A DNA stretch of 47,656 nucleotides from Robiginitomaculum sp. (lineage in GTDB: Bacteria; Pseudomonadota; Alphaproteobacteria; Caulobacterales; Maricaulaceae), in NCBI GenBank assembly GCA_023301505.1, contig JALZUP010000032.1, forward strand, positions 1-47,656, read 5' to 3'. Both the position numbers and the translations under genes were made by a program. The notes beneath the pieces were generated by a model. The model searched no databases. It had not been told where the DNA came from and saw only the letters and a list, made by a program, of their open reading frames with translations. Shown here in pieces: positions 17,968-25,204 of this stretch (positions within the stretch are counted from its first letter, which is position 1; the number at the start of each line of letters is the position of its first letter).

Positions 17968-19855
17968 GTATATTTTCCGCCAGCTGATCGCTGACTCCCT
18001 CTACTTGTGCCAGCTCTCTGGCCGATGCTTTGGACACGGCTTTGGCAGAGCCAAAATGTGCCAATAAAGCCTTTTTGCGTTTTGGCCCTATTCCATCAAT
18101 AGCATCGAGCGGGTTTTTTTTCATCTCTTTTTTACGCCGCGCCCTATGGGTGCCAATTGCGAATCTATGGGCCTCATCGCGTAGGCGCTGTAAATAATAT
18201 AGGACAGGGGTGCCTTGAGGCAATGTAAATTCAGCGCGGCCGGGCATATGGAACACTTCGCGGCCTGCATGTCTATCTGGCCCCTTGGCGATAGCCACGA
18301 CATGAACCTTGCCGCGCGCCCCGACTTCTTCAAGGCCTTCGAGCACGGCAGAGAGCTGTCCCTTGCCGCCATCAATTAAGATTAAGTCAGGCCATTTTTC
18401 AGAAATCTGGCTAGGATCATCTTTCATCAGCCGCGTAAATCTGCGCCGCATAACCTCGCGCATCATGGCGTAATCATCACCCGGAACCGTATCTTTATCC
18501 TTGATATTAAATGTGCGGTAATCGCGTTTGATAAAGCCATCTGGCCCTGCCGCGATAAAGGCGCCAATAGCATTTGTGCCTTGAATATGGCTATTATCAT
18601 AAACCTCGACGCGGTGAATATCTTGCTCAATATCAAAGGTGCTTTGCAGTCCTTTGAGCAGGCGTGTTTGGCTGGCGGTTTCGGCCATTTTGCGCGCAAG
18701 GGCCTCATTAGCATTTGTCACGGCGCGCTCCGTCAGCATTTTCTTCTCCCCGCGCTGGGGTCTGCTGATGGTAATATTGCGGCCAGAGCGTTCAGACAGA
18801 GCGGCCTCTAATAGGGCGCGATTAGGCAAGTCGACATTAACAAAAATATTCTTAGGAATGGGCTTGCCTAGATAAAATTGAGCTAGAAAACTGTCGAGTA
18901 TTTCTTCGGATGTTTCTAATTTGCCATGGCGCGGGAAATAGGCGCGGTTGCCAAAATTATGTCCCGCGCGGAAAAAGAAAACTTGCACACATGTTTGCCC
19001 GCCTTCCATGTGAATGGCGGCAATATCGGCTTCGTTAAATGTAGTTGGGTTTATAGCTGCGCCTGTTTGCGTGACCTTGGCCATGGCGCGCAAACGGTCG
19101 CGTAAATCGGCGGCCTTTTCAAAATTAAGCGCCTGTGATGCTTCGCTCATTTGCGCGCTCATACGCGCGCGAAGGTCTTGGCTCTGCCCGCGCAAAAAGG
19201 CGCTCGCATCATCATTGAGCTGTGAATAGTCTTCAAGGCTAATCTCGCCAGTACAGGGCGCGGCGCAGCGTTTGATTTGGTGCAACATACAAGGGCGCGT
19301 GCGCGCCTCATAAACACTATCGCTACAGGTGCGCAGGCGAAAGGCGCGCTGTAATGTATCAAGGGTGCGATTAACCGCGCCTGCGCTGGCAAAGGGGCCG
19401 TAATAATCCCCGTCAATTTTACGCGCCCCGCGATGCTTCATGAGCTGGGCAGCGGGGTGGTCTTTGCGCATAAGGATATAGGGAAAGCTCTTATCGTCAC
19501 GCAGCAAGATGTTATAGCGGGGCTTGAGCTTTTTAATCAGATTAGCTTCAAGCAAGAGGGCCTCTGTCTCGCTCTCTGTGACGACAAATTCCATATGGGC
19601 GGTGGCGCGGATCATGCGCTGTATGCGCACGGGGTTGCGATTATAGCTGGTATAATTAGCGACCCGCTTTTTCAAATCTTTGGCCTTGCCCACATAGAGC
19701 ACATGGCCGTCCTTATCAAACATGCGGTACACGCCCGGTTTGGCGGGAAGGTTTTTAACATAATCCGCAATTTTATCCGCGCCATATAGCGCGCCTTCAT
19801 CAGAGCTAATCTCTGGCTTGGAGGGGGAGTCAGGGGTGGGCGTTGGGCGGCTCAT
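17948..19855 (-). CDS. uvrC: Excinuclease ABC subunit UvrC
   Basis: A 635-residue nucleotide-excision-repair endonuclease that cuts on both sides of a lesion. In order it shows the GIY-YIG domain (PAKPGVYRMFDKDGHVLYVG, about 36-56), a Cys-rich linker, the UVR helix that contacts UvrB (LNFEKAADLRDRL, about 240-255), the RNase H-like nuclease half (EVYDNSHIQGTNAIGAFI and LILIDGGKGQL) and two helix-hairpin-helix motifs at the C-terminus (LDAIDGIGPKRKKALL). It lies at the head of the uvrC-paralogue-pgsA run, a known alphaproteobacterial order. Confidence 0.97.
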   Translation of the reverse strand: MSRPTPTPDSPSKPEISSDEGALYGADKIADYVKNLPAKPGVYRMFDKDGHVLYVGKAKDLKKRVANYTSYNRNPVRIQRMIRATAHMEFVVTESETEALLLEANLIKKLKPRYNILLRDDKSFPYILMRKDHPAAQLMKHRGARKIDGDYYGPFASAGAVNRTLDTLQRAFRLRTCSDSVYEARTRPCMLHQIKRCAAPCTGEISLEDYSQLNDDASAFLRGQSQDLRARMSAQMSEASQALNFEKAADLRDRLRAMAKVTQTGAAINPTTFNEADIAAIHMEGGQTCVQVFFFRAGHNFGNRAYFPRHGKLETSEEILDSFLAQFYLGKPIPKNIFVNVDLPNRALLEAALSERSGRNITISRPQRGEKKMLTERAVTNANEALARKMAETASQTRLLKGLQSTFDIEQDIHRVEVYDNSHIQGTNAIGAFIAAGPDGFIKRDYRTFNIKDKDTVPGDDYAMMREVMRRRFTRLMKDDPSQISEKWPDLILIDGGKGQLSAVLEGLEEVGARGKVHVVAIAKGPDRHAGREVFHMPGRAEFTLPQGTPVLYYLQRLRDEAHRFAIGTHRARRKKEMKKNPLDAIDGIGPKRKKALLAHFGSAKAVSKASARELAQVEGVSDQLAENIHDYFNA

Positions 19856-19964
19856 ATATATTAAGGTAAGCTATTCGCCCGCTCAAGCAAGGGTGGCTTC
19901 GAGGATGATGTGAGGCGCGCAGCCTGCCTTATGCGCCTCTTTCCAGCGCTCAAGACTGAAGCTG

Positions 19965-20369
19965 TTATCTGCGGCGGACAATCTCAACCCCCGCAGCGTC
20001 TGCTTTGAGCAGGGCTTGCGGCTTAGAGATACGCACGGCGCAGGCCATAATGCGTGGGTCGGTCAGGCACCAATCTGCGATACGTTCGGCCAAAGTTTCA
20101 ACGAGTTGAACATGGGCTTCGAGAGCAATATCTTCGGCCTTTTGCGCCACAATTCCATAGTCGAGCGTTTCGTGAAGACGGTCATCTTTGGGCGTTGGCA
20201 TATCGCCCATATCTAGCTCTATGTCGATAATGATGGGCTGTGTTGATTCATATTCATGGGGATGCACACCTATTGAGGCTTGCACCATAAGGCCGCGGAC
20301 AAAAATGCGCATGGCTGGATCTGCCGTTTGGCGACGCAACATGCCAAAGATGTTTTTTGCTTTAGCCAT
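19965..20369 (-). CDS. folB: Dihydroneopterin aldolase
   Basis: A 134-residue FolB-fold enzyme that cleaves dihydroneopterin (or dihydromonapterin) to the hydroxymethylpterin precursor of folate. Marks are IFVRGLMVQASIGVHPHE at the N-terminus, the TLDYGIVAQ turn, the VETLAERIADW helix and RISKPQALL at the end. The start at 20369 is preferred over one 36 bp upstream: it has an AGGAAA site and forms a TAATG junction with the stop of the upstream reductase gene. It is the last gene of a pterin cluster. Confidence 0.92.
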   Translation of the reverse strand: MAKAKNIFGMLRRQTADPAMRIFVRGLMVQASIGVHPHEYESTQPIIIDIELDMGDMPTPKDDRLHETLDYGIVAQKAEDIALEAHVQLVETLAERIADWCLTDPRIMACAVRISKPQALLKADAAGVEIVRRR

Positions 20370-21127
20370 TATATATTTCCTGAAATTAAATCTTCGGTTT
20401 GCCACGTCAAATGTTGTCCGCCGTCCACAGCTAGCATTTGCCCTGTGACGGAGTTTGCCGCGAGTAAATAGAGACAGGCCTGCAAGATTTGCTCAGGCGG
20501 AGAGCCGCGCCCTAGTAAAGTATGCTTGGCCTCATTGGCGAAATCCTCATCGCTCTGGCGCACATTTTTAAGTGTCGGGCCAGGGCCAATACCGTTGACA
20601 CGAATAGTGGGGGCGAGGGCTTGAGCAAGAGTCTTTGTCGCCCAGTGCAGCGCGGATTTGGAGAGGCTATAGGTGAGAAATTCTGGATTAGGTTTGAGCA
20701 CGCGTTGGTCAATAATATTGATGATAGCGGCGTCCATATTGCTTTTCGTTTGCGCGGCAAAATGCTGTGAGAGCATAAGCGGGGCATAGAGATTAACATC
20801 CATATGATGGTCAAAACTGGCGCGGTCAAAACCGTCTATGCGGTCGGGGGCAAAGGTTGAGGCGCTATTGATAAGCGCCGTTAGAGGCTGACCTAGAGCC
20901 TGCACGCTTTTCTCTATAAGACTGCCTAGCTCGTCTTGCACATTTAGGTTTGCGCCAATGGCGATGGCATGGCCGCTATTTGATTTAATCTGAGCGACAA
21001 CGTCCTCGGCAGGCTTTTGGGATTGATTATAATGCACAGCCACAGCCCATCCTTTAGCGGCAAGGCCCAGCGCTAAATATTTGCCAACCCGAACGCCTGC
21101 GCCCGTAATGAGGACAGCTTTTTTCAT
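20369..21127 (-). CDS. Pteridine reductase, PTR1/FolM-type short-chain dehydrogenase
   Basis: A 252-residue SDR. The nucleotide loop reads TGAGVRVG (8-15), i.e. the TGxxxRxG variant of pteridine reductases rather than the usual TGxxxGxG. The catalytic set is D140, Y153 and K157; the spacing of 13 and 17 residues and the Asp in place of the usual Ser copy those of trypanosomatid PTR1 and FolM. It likely reduces dihydropterins (dihydromonapterin or dihydrofolate) with NADPH. The start at 21127 overlaps the PTPS stop (TAATG) and its own stop overlaps the folB start, so the three genes are translationally linked. Confidence 0.88.
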   Translation of the reverse strand: MKKAVLITGAGVRVGKYLALGLAAKGWAVAVHYNQSQKPAEDVVAQIKSNSGHAIAIGANLNVQDELGSLIEKSVQALGQPLTALINSASTFAPDRIDGFDRASFDHHMDVNLYAPLMLSQHFAAQTKSNMDAAIINIIDQRVLKPNPEFLTYSLSKSALHWATKTLAQALAPTIRVNGIGPGPTLKNVRQSDEDFANEAKHTLLGRGSPPEQILQACLYLLAANSVTGQMLAVDGGQHLTWQTEDLISGNI

Positions 21128-21516
21128 TAAAGCTCCGACGCTTTGCGAATGCGCGCCCGTTCCCCGCAAGAGGGACGACTGATTTCAACGCAGGTTAATC
21201 CCGGTAATTTGGGGTCAAGTCGGTCAAACACCCATTTTGCAATTTGCTCTAAGGCGGGCTGTTCCAGCCCCTCAACCTCATTGAGCATGGCATGGTCGAG
21301 CGGGGCGACAACCTCTTTGATAATCTGTTCGATCTTCCACAAATCCCGTATCCAGCCTTTATCTTCCTGAGCATTGCCTTCAATGCGAACTGTGCCGGCA
21401 AAGCTGTGGCCATGAATTTTTTTAAACTCTGGATTGGCGTTCTCATGGGCGAAATAATGAGCCGCCTCAAAAGAGAAGTCTTTTTCAATCTCAAATATTT
21501 GCGTGGCCCCTGCCAT
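21127..21516 (-). CDS. 6-pyruvoyl-tetrahydropterin/6-carboxytetrahydropterin synthase-family protein
   Basis: A 129-residue T-fold protein. Zinc ligands H20, H35 and H37 are present (SFEAAHYF; HGHSF), as are the catalytic D74-H75 pair (APLDHAMLN) and the pterin-binding glutamate E111. The cysteine expected four residues before HGH is missing: that position is F31, preceded by E30. This makes a simple QueD (queuosine) role uncertain. Its operon with a PTR1/FolM-type reductase and FolB points to folate or tetrahydromonapterin work. The gene lies 9 bp downstream of the antiporter gene. Confidence 0.85.
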   Translation of the reverse strand: MAGATQIFEIEKDFSFEAAHYFAHENANPEFKKIHGHSFAGTVRIEGNAQEDKGWIRDLWKIEQIIKEVVAPLDHAMLNEVEGLEQPALEQIAKWVFDRLDPKLPGLTCVEISRPSCGERARIRKASEL

Positions 21517-21525
21517 GATAAGCTC

Positions 21526-22506
21526 TTAAATCACGCCGCGAGCAATGGCGGCCATATAGAGGATATAGCCAATAAAGAGGAAGGCTCCTGTTTTACGGCC
21601 AATTGGCTTGCGAGTCAGGATGAGGAAGGCCAGAGCTAGGATTGAGGCGAGCATGACCCACACATCAAAGACCAATAATTGGCGAGGAATAACAACAGGG
21701 CCAGCCAAAGCGGCTGCGCCTAAAACGGCAAAGAGGTTAAACACATTAGAGCCTAGCACATTGCCAATCGCCACTTCGGTTTCCCCGCGCCATGCCGCAA
21801 CTATAACCGTTGCTAGCTCTGGCAAAGATGTCCCAATGGCGACTATGGTCAGGCCGATAACTTCTTGAGGCACATTAAATGTTAGCGCAATGGCAGACGC
21901 GCTTTGCACGATAAAATGACCGCCAACAGCGAGGCCAACAAGGCCAAAAAGGATATAGAAAACGGTCTTGCTCGTACTCTGCGGCAGGCCTTCCATGCCG
22001 TCAATTTCTGCCATTTCTTGTAAGGCAGGGTCTTCGCTGCCAGATTTAGCAAGGCCAAACATCCATATAAGATAGGCAATGATGCCGCCAAATAGCACTG
22101 CGCCTTGCCAGCGCAGAAGCGGTTGATGGATGAAAAGAATAAGGATTGTCAGCAATGTTGCGCCAATCGCGATCAAAACATTGCGCGTCACGCCAGGGCT
22201 ATTCGTTGGAATGGCCATTATCAGCGCAGGCAAGCCTAAGACTAATAAAACATTGGCAATATTTGAGCCGAGCACATTACCAATGGCAAGTTCACTGGCA
22301 TTATTGAGCACCGCTTGGACGCTGACCACTAATTCGGGCGCGGATGTACCAAAGGCGACAATGGTTAGGCCAACAATCAGAGACGGGATACCCCATTTTC
22401 GCGCCAGAGTTGCTGCGCCGCGCACAAGCCAGTCTCCCGCCCATACGAGCAGGATGATAGACCCAATCAGGATCAAAAATAAAATAAAGAGCGGAAAGTC
22501 TTGCAT
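21526..22506 (-). CDS. Calcium/sodium antiporter, YrbG-type CaCA family
   Basis: A 326-residue inner-membrane exchanger with about ten membrane segments in two inverted halves. The two alpha repeats are nearly identical: GTSAPELVVSVQAVL with AIGNVLGSNIANVL (first half) and GTSLPELATVIVAAW with AIGNVLGSNVFNL (second half). These carry the glutamates and asparagines that bind cations. A cytoplasmic loop of about 45 residues separates the halves. It probably exports calcium in exchange for sodium or protons. It follows a 43-residue small ORF by 9 bp and precedes the PTPS gene by 9 bp, so this may be one long transcript. Confidence 0.92.
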   Translation of the reverse strand: MQDFPLFILFLILIGSIILLVWAGDWLVRGAATLARKWGIPSLIVGLTIVAFGTSAPELVVSVQAVLNNASELAIGNVLGSNIANVLLVLGLPALIMAIPTNSPGVTRNVLIAIGATLLTILILFIHQPLLRWQGAVLFGGIIAYLIWMFGLAKSGSEDPALQEMAEIDGMEGLPQSTSKTVFYILFGLVGLAVGGHFIVQSASAIALTFNVPQEVIGLTIVAIGTSLPELATVIVAAWRGETEVAIGNVLGSNVFNLFAVLGAAALAGPVVIPRQLLVFDVWVMLASILALAFLILTRKPIGRKTGAFLFIGYILYMAAIARGVI

Positions 22507-22515
22507 ACTTATAGC

Positions 22516-22647
22516 TTAGTCGAAGCGCTTATACTCAATGATGTTGAGTCCGCCAAAGGCAATTGCGGCGAGGGCAAAGGCTAGCAAGGCTGGGTCAATG
22601 TGGAAAAGGCCAAAGACAGATAGGCCTGCTTGGATAAGTGACAACAT
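22516..22647 (-). CDS. Small membrane-type ORF (43 residues)
   Basis: A short reading frame starting MLSLIQAGLSVFGLF and ending IIEYKRFD. It has one hydrophobic stretch of about 35 residues that could form one or two membrane helices, then a charged tail. An AAGGGA site lies about 8 bases before the ATG, and the stop is nine bases before the antiporter start on the same strand, as expected for an operon member. I do not recognise a family. It could encode a small partner of the antiporter or be chance; codon use looks like that of its neighbours. Confidence 0.5.
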   Translation of the reverse strand: MLSLIQAGLSVFGLFHIDPALLAFALAAIAFGGLNIIEYKRFD

Positions 22648-22913
22648 AATATAGTCCCTTCAATATCAGCCTGATGGGCTGAGTCTATTTGATTTGCGCT
22701 CTATACAGCTCTGTTTGGCTAACGCCAAGCCTTGATGCAATATATTCACGGTAGTTTTGCCGCACTCTATAGCGTGCTTTCCTGAACCGATGATGAAAAT
22801 TTGCTCAAGAGTGTAATGGAGCCTTAAAAGGGGCTTGTATTGCGCGGGAATGGGGTTAGCTTCGCGCATTATATTGAAAGCGCGCGATTAAGGCGGCTAG
22901 ACTAGGAGACACT

Positions 22914-23366
22914 ATGTTCGGGATTATTGATTTTGCGACAAATGCTGGCAAAAAGCTGGGTAAAATTTTTGGGAAAAAGGGTCAGAAGACTCTTGAAAAA
23001 GAGGTCAATGATCTGGGCCTTGAAAGCGATGGCGTAGACATCAACGTCTCTGATGATGGCGAGGTCGTAATTTCGGGCAAGGCCGTCAGCCAAGAGATGA
23101 AAGAAAAAATCCTTGTGGCTATTGGTAATATTGAAGGTGTGGCCTCTGTAAAAGACGAAGCGGAAACGGCTGATGATGGCGCTGCGTCGCAATTTCACCA
23201 AGTCGTGCGCGGTGATACGCTTTGGGCTGTTTCAAAGAAATATTATGGCAAAGGCTCTCGTTATCCTGAAATCTTTGAAGCGAACCGCCCTATGCTTAGC
23301 CATCCTGATAAAATTTATGTCGGTCAGGTTCTGCGTATTCCTGCTGACAATAGCGCTAAAGTTTAA
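22914..23366 (+). CDS. BON-LysM protein (YgaU/Kbp-like)
   Basis: A 150-residue protein with a basic N-terminus (1-30), a BON domain (about 31-83; GEVVISGKAVSQEMKEKIL) and a LysM domain (about 92-143; VVRGDTLWAVSKKYYG to GQVLRIP). This is the layout of E. coli YgaU/Kbp, a potassium-binding, stress-induced protein. No signal peptide is visible, as in Kbp. A strong TAGGAGA site precedes the ATG. The upstream 266-bp gap contains a TTGGC-taac-GCCAA palindrome (22715-22728) but no confident promoter. Confidence 0.93.
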   Translation: MFGIIDFATNAGKKLGKIFGKKGQKTLEKEVNDLGLESDGVDINVSDDGEVVISGKAVSQEMKEKILVAIGNIEGVASVKDEAETADDGAASQFHQVVRGDTLWAVSKKYYGKGSRYPEIFEANRPMLSHPDKIYVGQVLRIPADNSAKV

Positions 23367-23411
23367 AGCGGCTCAAAGCTTACCAGAAAATTTATCAGAA
23401 AAGATATTAGC

Positions 23412-23530
23412 TTAGAAAAAGCAAATCAGGCAGGGCCACCTCGAGAGAGAGAGAAGGGGGCGACCTGCCTGACCGTTGCGTGAAAATGATGTCCAGGGAG
23501 GAAGCATCGCTTGGGACGTCACGCAGTTTG
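23412..23530 (-). ncRNA. Candidate small RNA with two pyrimidine-loop hairpins
   Basis: On the minus strand, stem GCGTGA-CGTCC (23524-23514) pairs with GGAC and TCACGC (23494-23491 and 23483-23478). Its loop holds CTTCCTCCCT, which is complementary to Shine-Dalgarno sequences. A second stem, TCAGGCAGG (23472-23464) with CCTGCCTGA (23434-23426), encloses CCCCCTTCTCTCTCTCTC. It is followed by TTTGCTTTTTC, as in a Rho-independent terminator. Paired hairpins with CCUCC-type loops are typical of alphaproteobacterial trans-acting RNAs (the CcsR/cuckoo-like and MmgR-like groups). The 5' end and promoter are not defined. Boundaries are approximate. Confidence 0.45.
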
Positions 23531-23586
23531 TAATTAGCAAATCTTGCCTGAATGAATGCTGAACATTTATATGCACATTTATGCAT

Positions 23587-23628
23587 AAACAAATAAAGCC
23601 CTGCGGCATGGCAGGGCTTTATTTGTTT
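23587..23628. terminator. Bidirectional Rho-independent terminator
   Basis: An 18-bp perfect stem: 23587-23604 pairs with 23611-23628, with the six-base loop GGCATG. The GC core GCCCTGC is flanked by A-runs on one side and T-runs on the other, so it can stop transcription from both directions. It lies 40 bp past the stop of the YbaY-like gene (minus strand) and insulates the candidate small RNA from that gene. Confidence 0.88.
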
Positions 23629-23667
23629 TATGAGGAGTGTTCCCTAGATGTCTTTGCAGCTAATAGC

Positions 23668-25011
23668 TTAATAAAGCTCGGTTGGCTGTAAATCGAGCTG
23701 AGCATCTGTATCGCTTAGTGTCACTAATGCGCGGCTAGAGAGCAAGACTTTGCCATCTTGCGTCTCAACACGGCCATTTAACAAGGGGTCCCCTGCTGTG
23801 AGCCTTAATTTTGACGTCTCAACGGAGAAGTTAAACGGCACATCGCCAGACAGCCCGTCAAGCGGCACGCGGCTTTGCTCAATTTGGCGGCTAATATCCT
23901 GAGCATCAACAAGGTCAACGACAAGCGTAGAGCCAGCGGGCAAACCGCGCGGAGCAAAGATTTTAGCTGTTCCTTTGACTGTGGTGAGCGCAGAAGCTGG
24001 CGGTATGTAAACCCGATCGGCGGGCACGGCCTCTGAACCGCTAACGATACTATCCAAATTTAAGCTCACGCGGGCGTTATTTTGTGCATCAGTGGTGAAG
24101 GGGATGGGGCCGCGCATGACGTGAGTTTTGCGTCCAGCCCAGTCTTGAATATAGGCCTCTATTTCTGGCGATTCGAGACGGCCATCTGCGCCCAGCGGCA
24201 CAAAAATTTGAAAATCATAGGGTGCATGACGGTTATCAATATCAATGATCTCTTCGGAAATAGCATCATTTGACAGACCGCCGGCCAGCGCATTTTCATA
24301 AACACGGACAATCAGCTTGCCGCCGCGCAATATAGGCGCCGTGCCATTAATAAGGGCTAGGCCAGAAATGCTCGCCAATTGCTGTCCTGTCTGCGAGGGC
24401 GTATGAGGTTGTGGTGTGTAAGGCTGAGGGGATGTATGCGGGCCAGTTACAGGCGGCGTGCTGGGCTGACCATAATAAGGATCAGACCCTTGATGAGGAA
24501 TTGATTGGGTTAGCGCGCCTTCAGGGATTAGGTTAAGAAAAGGCGGCTCTGCGCCAGCATATTCGACTCGCTCATTAAGGCGGTGGGTCGTATTTCCATT
24601 AGCATCGACAATGCGAGCCTCAATTACGGCATAATCAATTTCGCGCGCCATATCGCTGGGCACAGCGATGACCATTTGCAGGGGCGGGGCAAGGCGGCTT
24701 ATGAGCAGTCGCGTCTCGCCAATCACAAGAGGCTTGGCGCGGCGCACATTAGGCGGGGCAGGCGCGATAGCGGTGACGATCAAAGTGGCTTCGGGGGGTA
24801 AAAGATCTGCGCGCGCATCAAAAGTCACATTGAGCGGAATGGTTTCAATATAAACAGCATTGGTTGTGCTGCCAAAGGGGGCATTGCCTTTATTGCCACC
24901 AAAAATGTCTTCAAATATGCCGGGCAATCCCTGCTGTGCGGTTACGGGCGTTGAGACAAACATGGCCGCGCTTAAGATAAGAGCGGAGGATGAGATTAGA
25001 AAACGAGTCAC
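23668..25011 (-). CDS. Secreted protein with three YbaY-like domains
   Basis: A 447-residue periplasmic or exported protein with a Sec signal peptide (about 1-25, ending in VTAQ). Three YbaY-like beta-sandwich domains can be seen at about 58-145, 215-308 and 344-434. The last is the clearest (KGTAKIFAPRGLPAG, then STLVVDLVDAQDISRQ and VPFNFSV). A Pro/Thr/Gln/His-rich linker (about 172-212) joins domains one and two. YbaY is normally a single-domain lipoprotein; this protein has no lipobox cysteine. YbaY relatives resemble type III secretion pilotins; the function is unknown. It starts with GTG, with AGGA just upstream. Terminators lie on both sides. Confidence 0.8.
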   Translation of the reverse strand: MTRFLISSSALILSAAMFVSTPVTAQQGLPGIFEDIFGGNKGNAPFGSTTNAVYIETIPLNVTFDARADLLPPEATLIVTAIAPAPPNVRRAKPLVIGETRLLISRLAPPLQMVIAVPSDMAREIDYAVIEARIVDANGNTTHRLNERVEYAGAEPPFLNLIPEGALTQSIPHQGSDPYYGQPSTPPVTGPHTSPQPYTPQPHTPSQTGQQLASISGLALINGTAPILRGGKLIVRVYENALAGGLSNDAISEEIIDIDNRHAPYDFQIFVPLGADGRLESPEIEAYIQDWAGRKTHVMRGPIPFTTDAQNNARVSLNLDSIVSGSEAVPADRVYIPPASALTTVKGTAKIFAPRGLPAGSTLVVDLVDAQDISRQIEQSRVPLDGLSGDVPFNFSVETSKLRLTAGDPLLNGRVETQDGKVLLSSRALVTLSDTDAQLDLQPTELY

Positions 25012-25143
25012 GGCAAATCCTCATATAAGGGCTGTAAAAAACCTACCCTAGCATAATGTCTCTATATGCAAAATGAATGGGGCGTTGTGTTAGGTGCAGG
25101 ATTTTGGGAGGAATCTTGAAAGAGCGAATAGCCGCTTAGACAT

Positions 25144-25176
25144 AAAAAACGCGCCCGAAGGAAACCTTCGAGCGCG
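25144..25176 (-). terminator. Rho-independent terminator of aceBA
   Basis: On the minus strand, stem CGCGC-T-CGAAGG with a three-base loop pairs with CCTTCG-G-GCGCG (25150-25176, one mismatch) and runs straight into TTTTTT (25149-25144). It lies 28 bp past the aceA stop codon, so it ends the aceB-aceA transcript. Confidence 0.9.
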
Positions 25177-25204
25177 GATTAGATCAATTTGAAAATATTA
25201 GCGC

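Noticed and set aside
22666-22869. 67-residue minus-strand ORF upstream of the antiporter
   Set aside because: It lacks a ribosome site and recognisable features, and overlaps the likely promoter region of the LysM gene.
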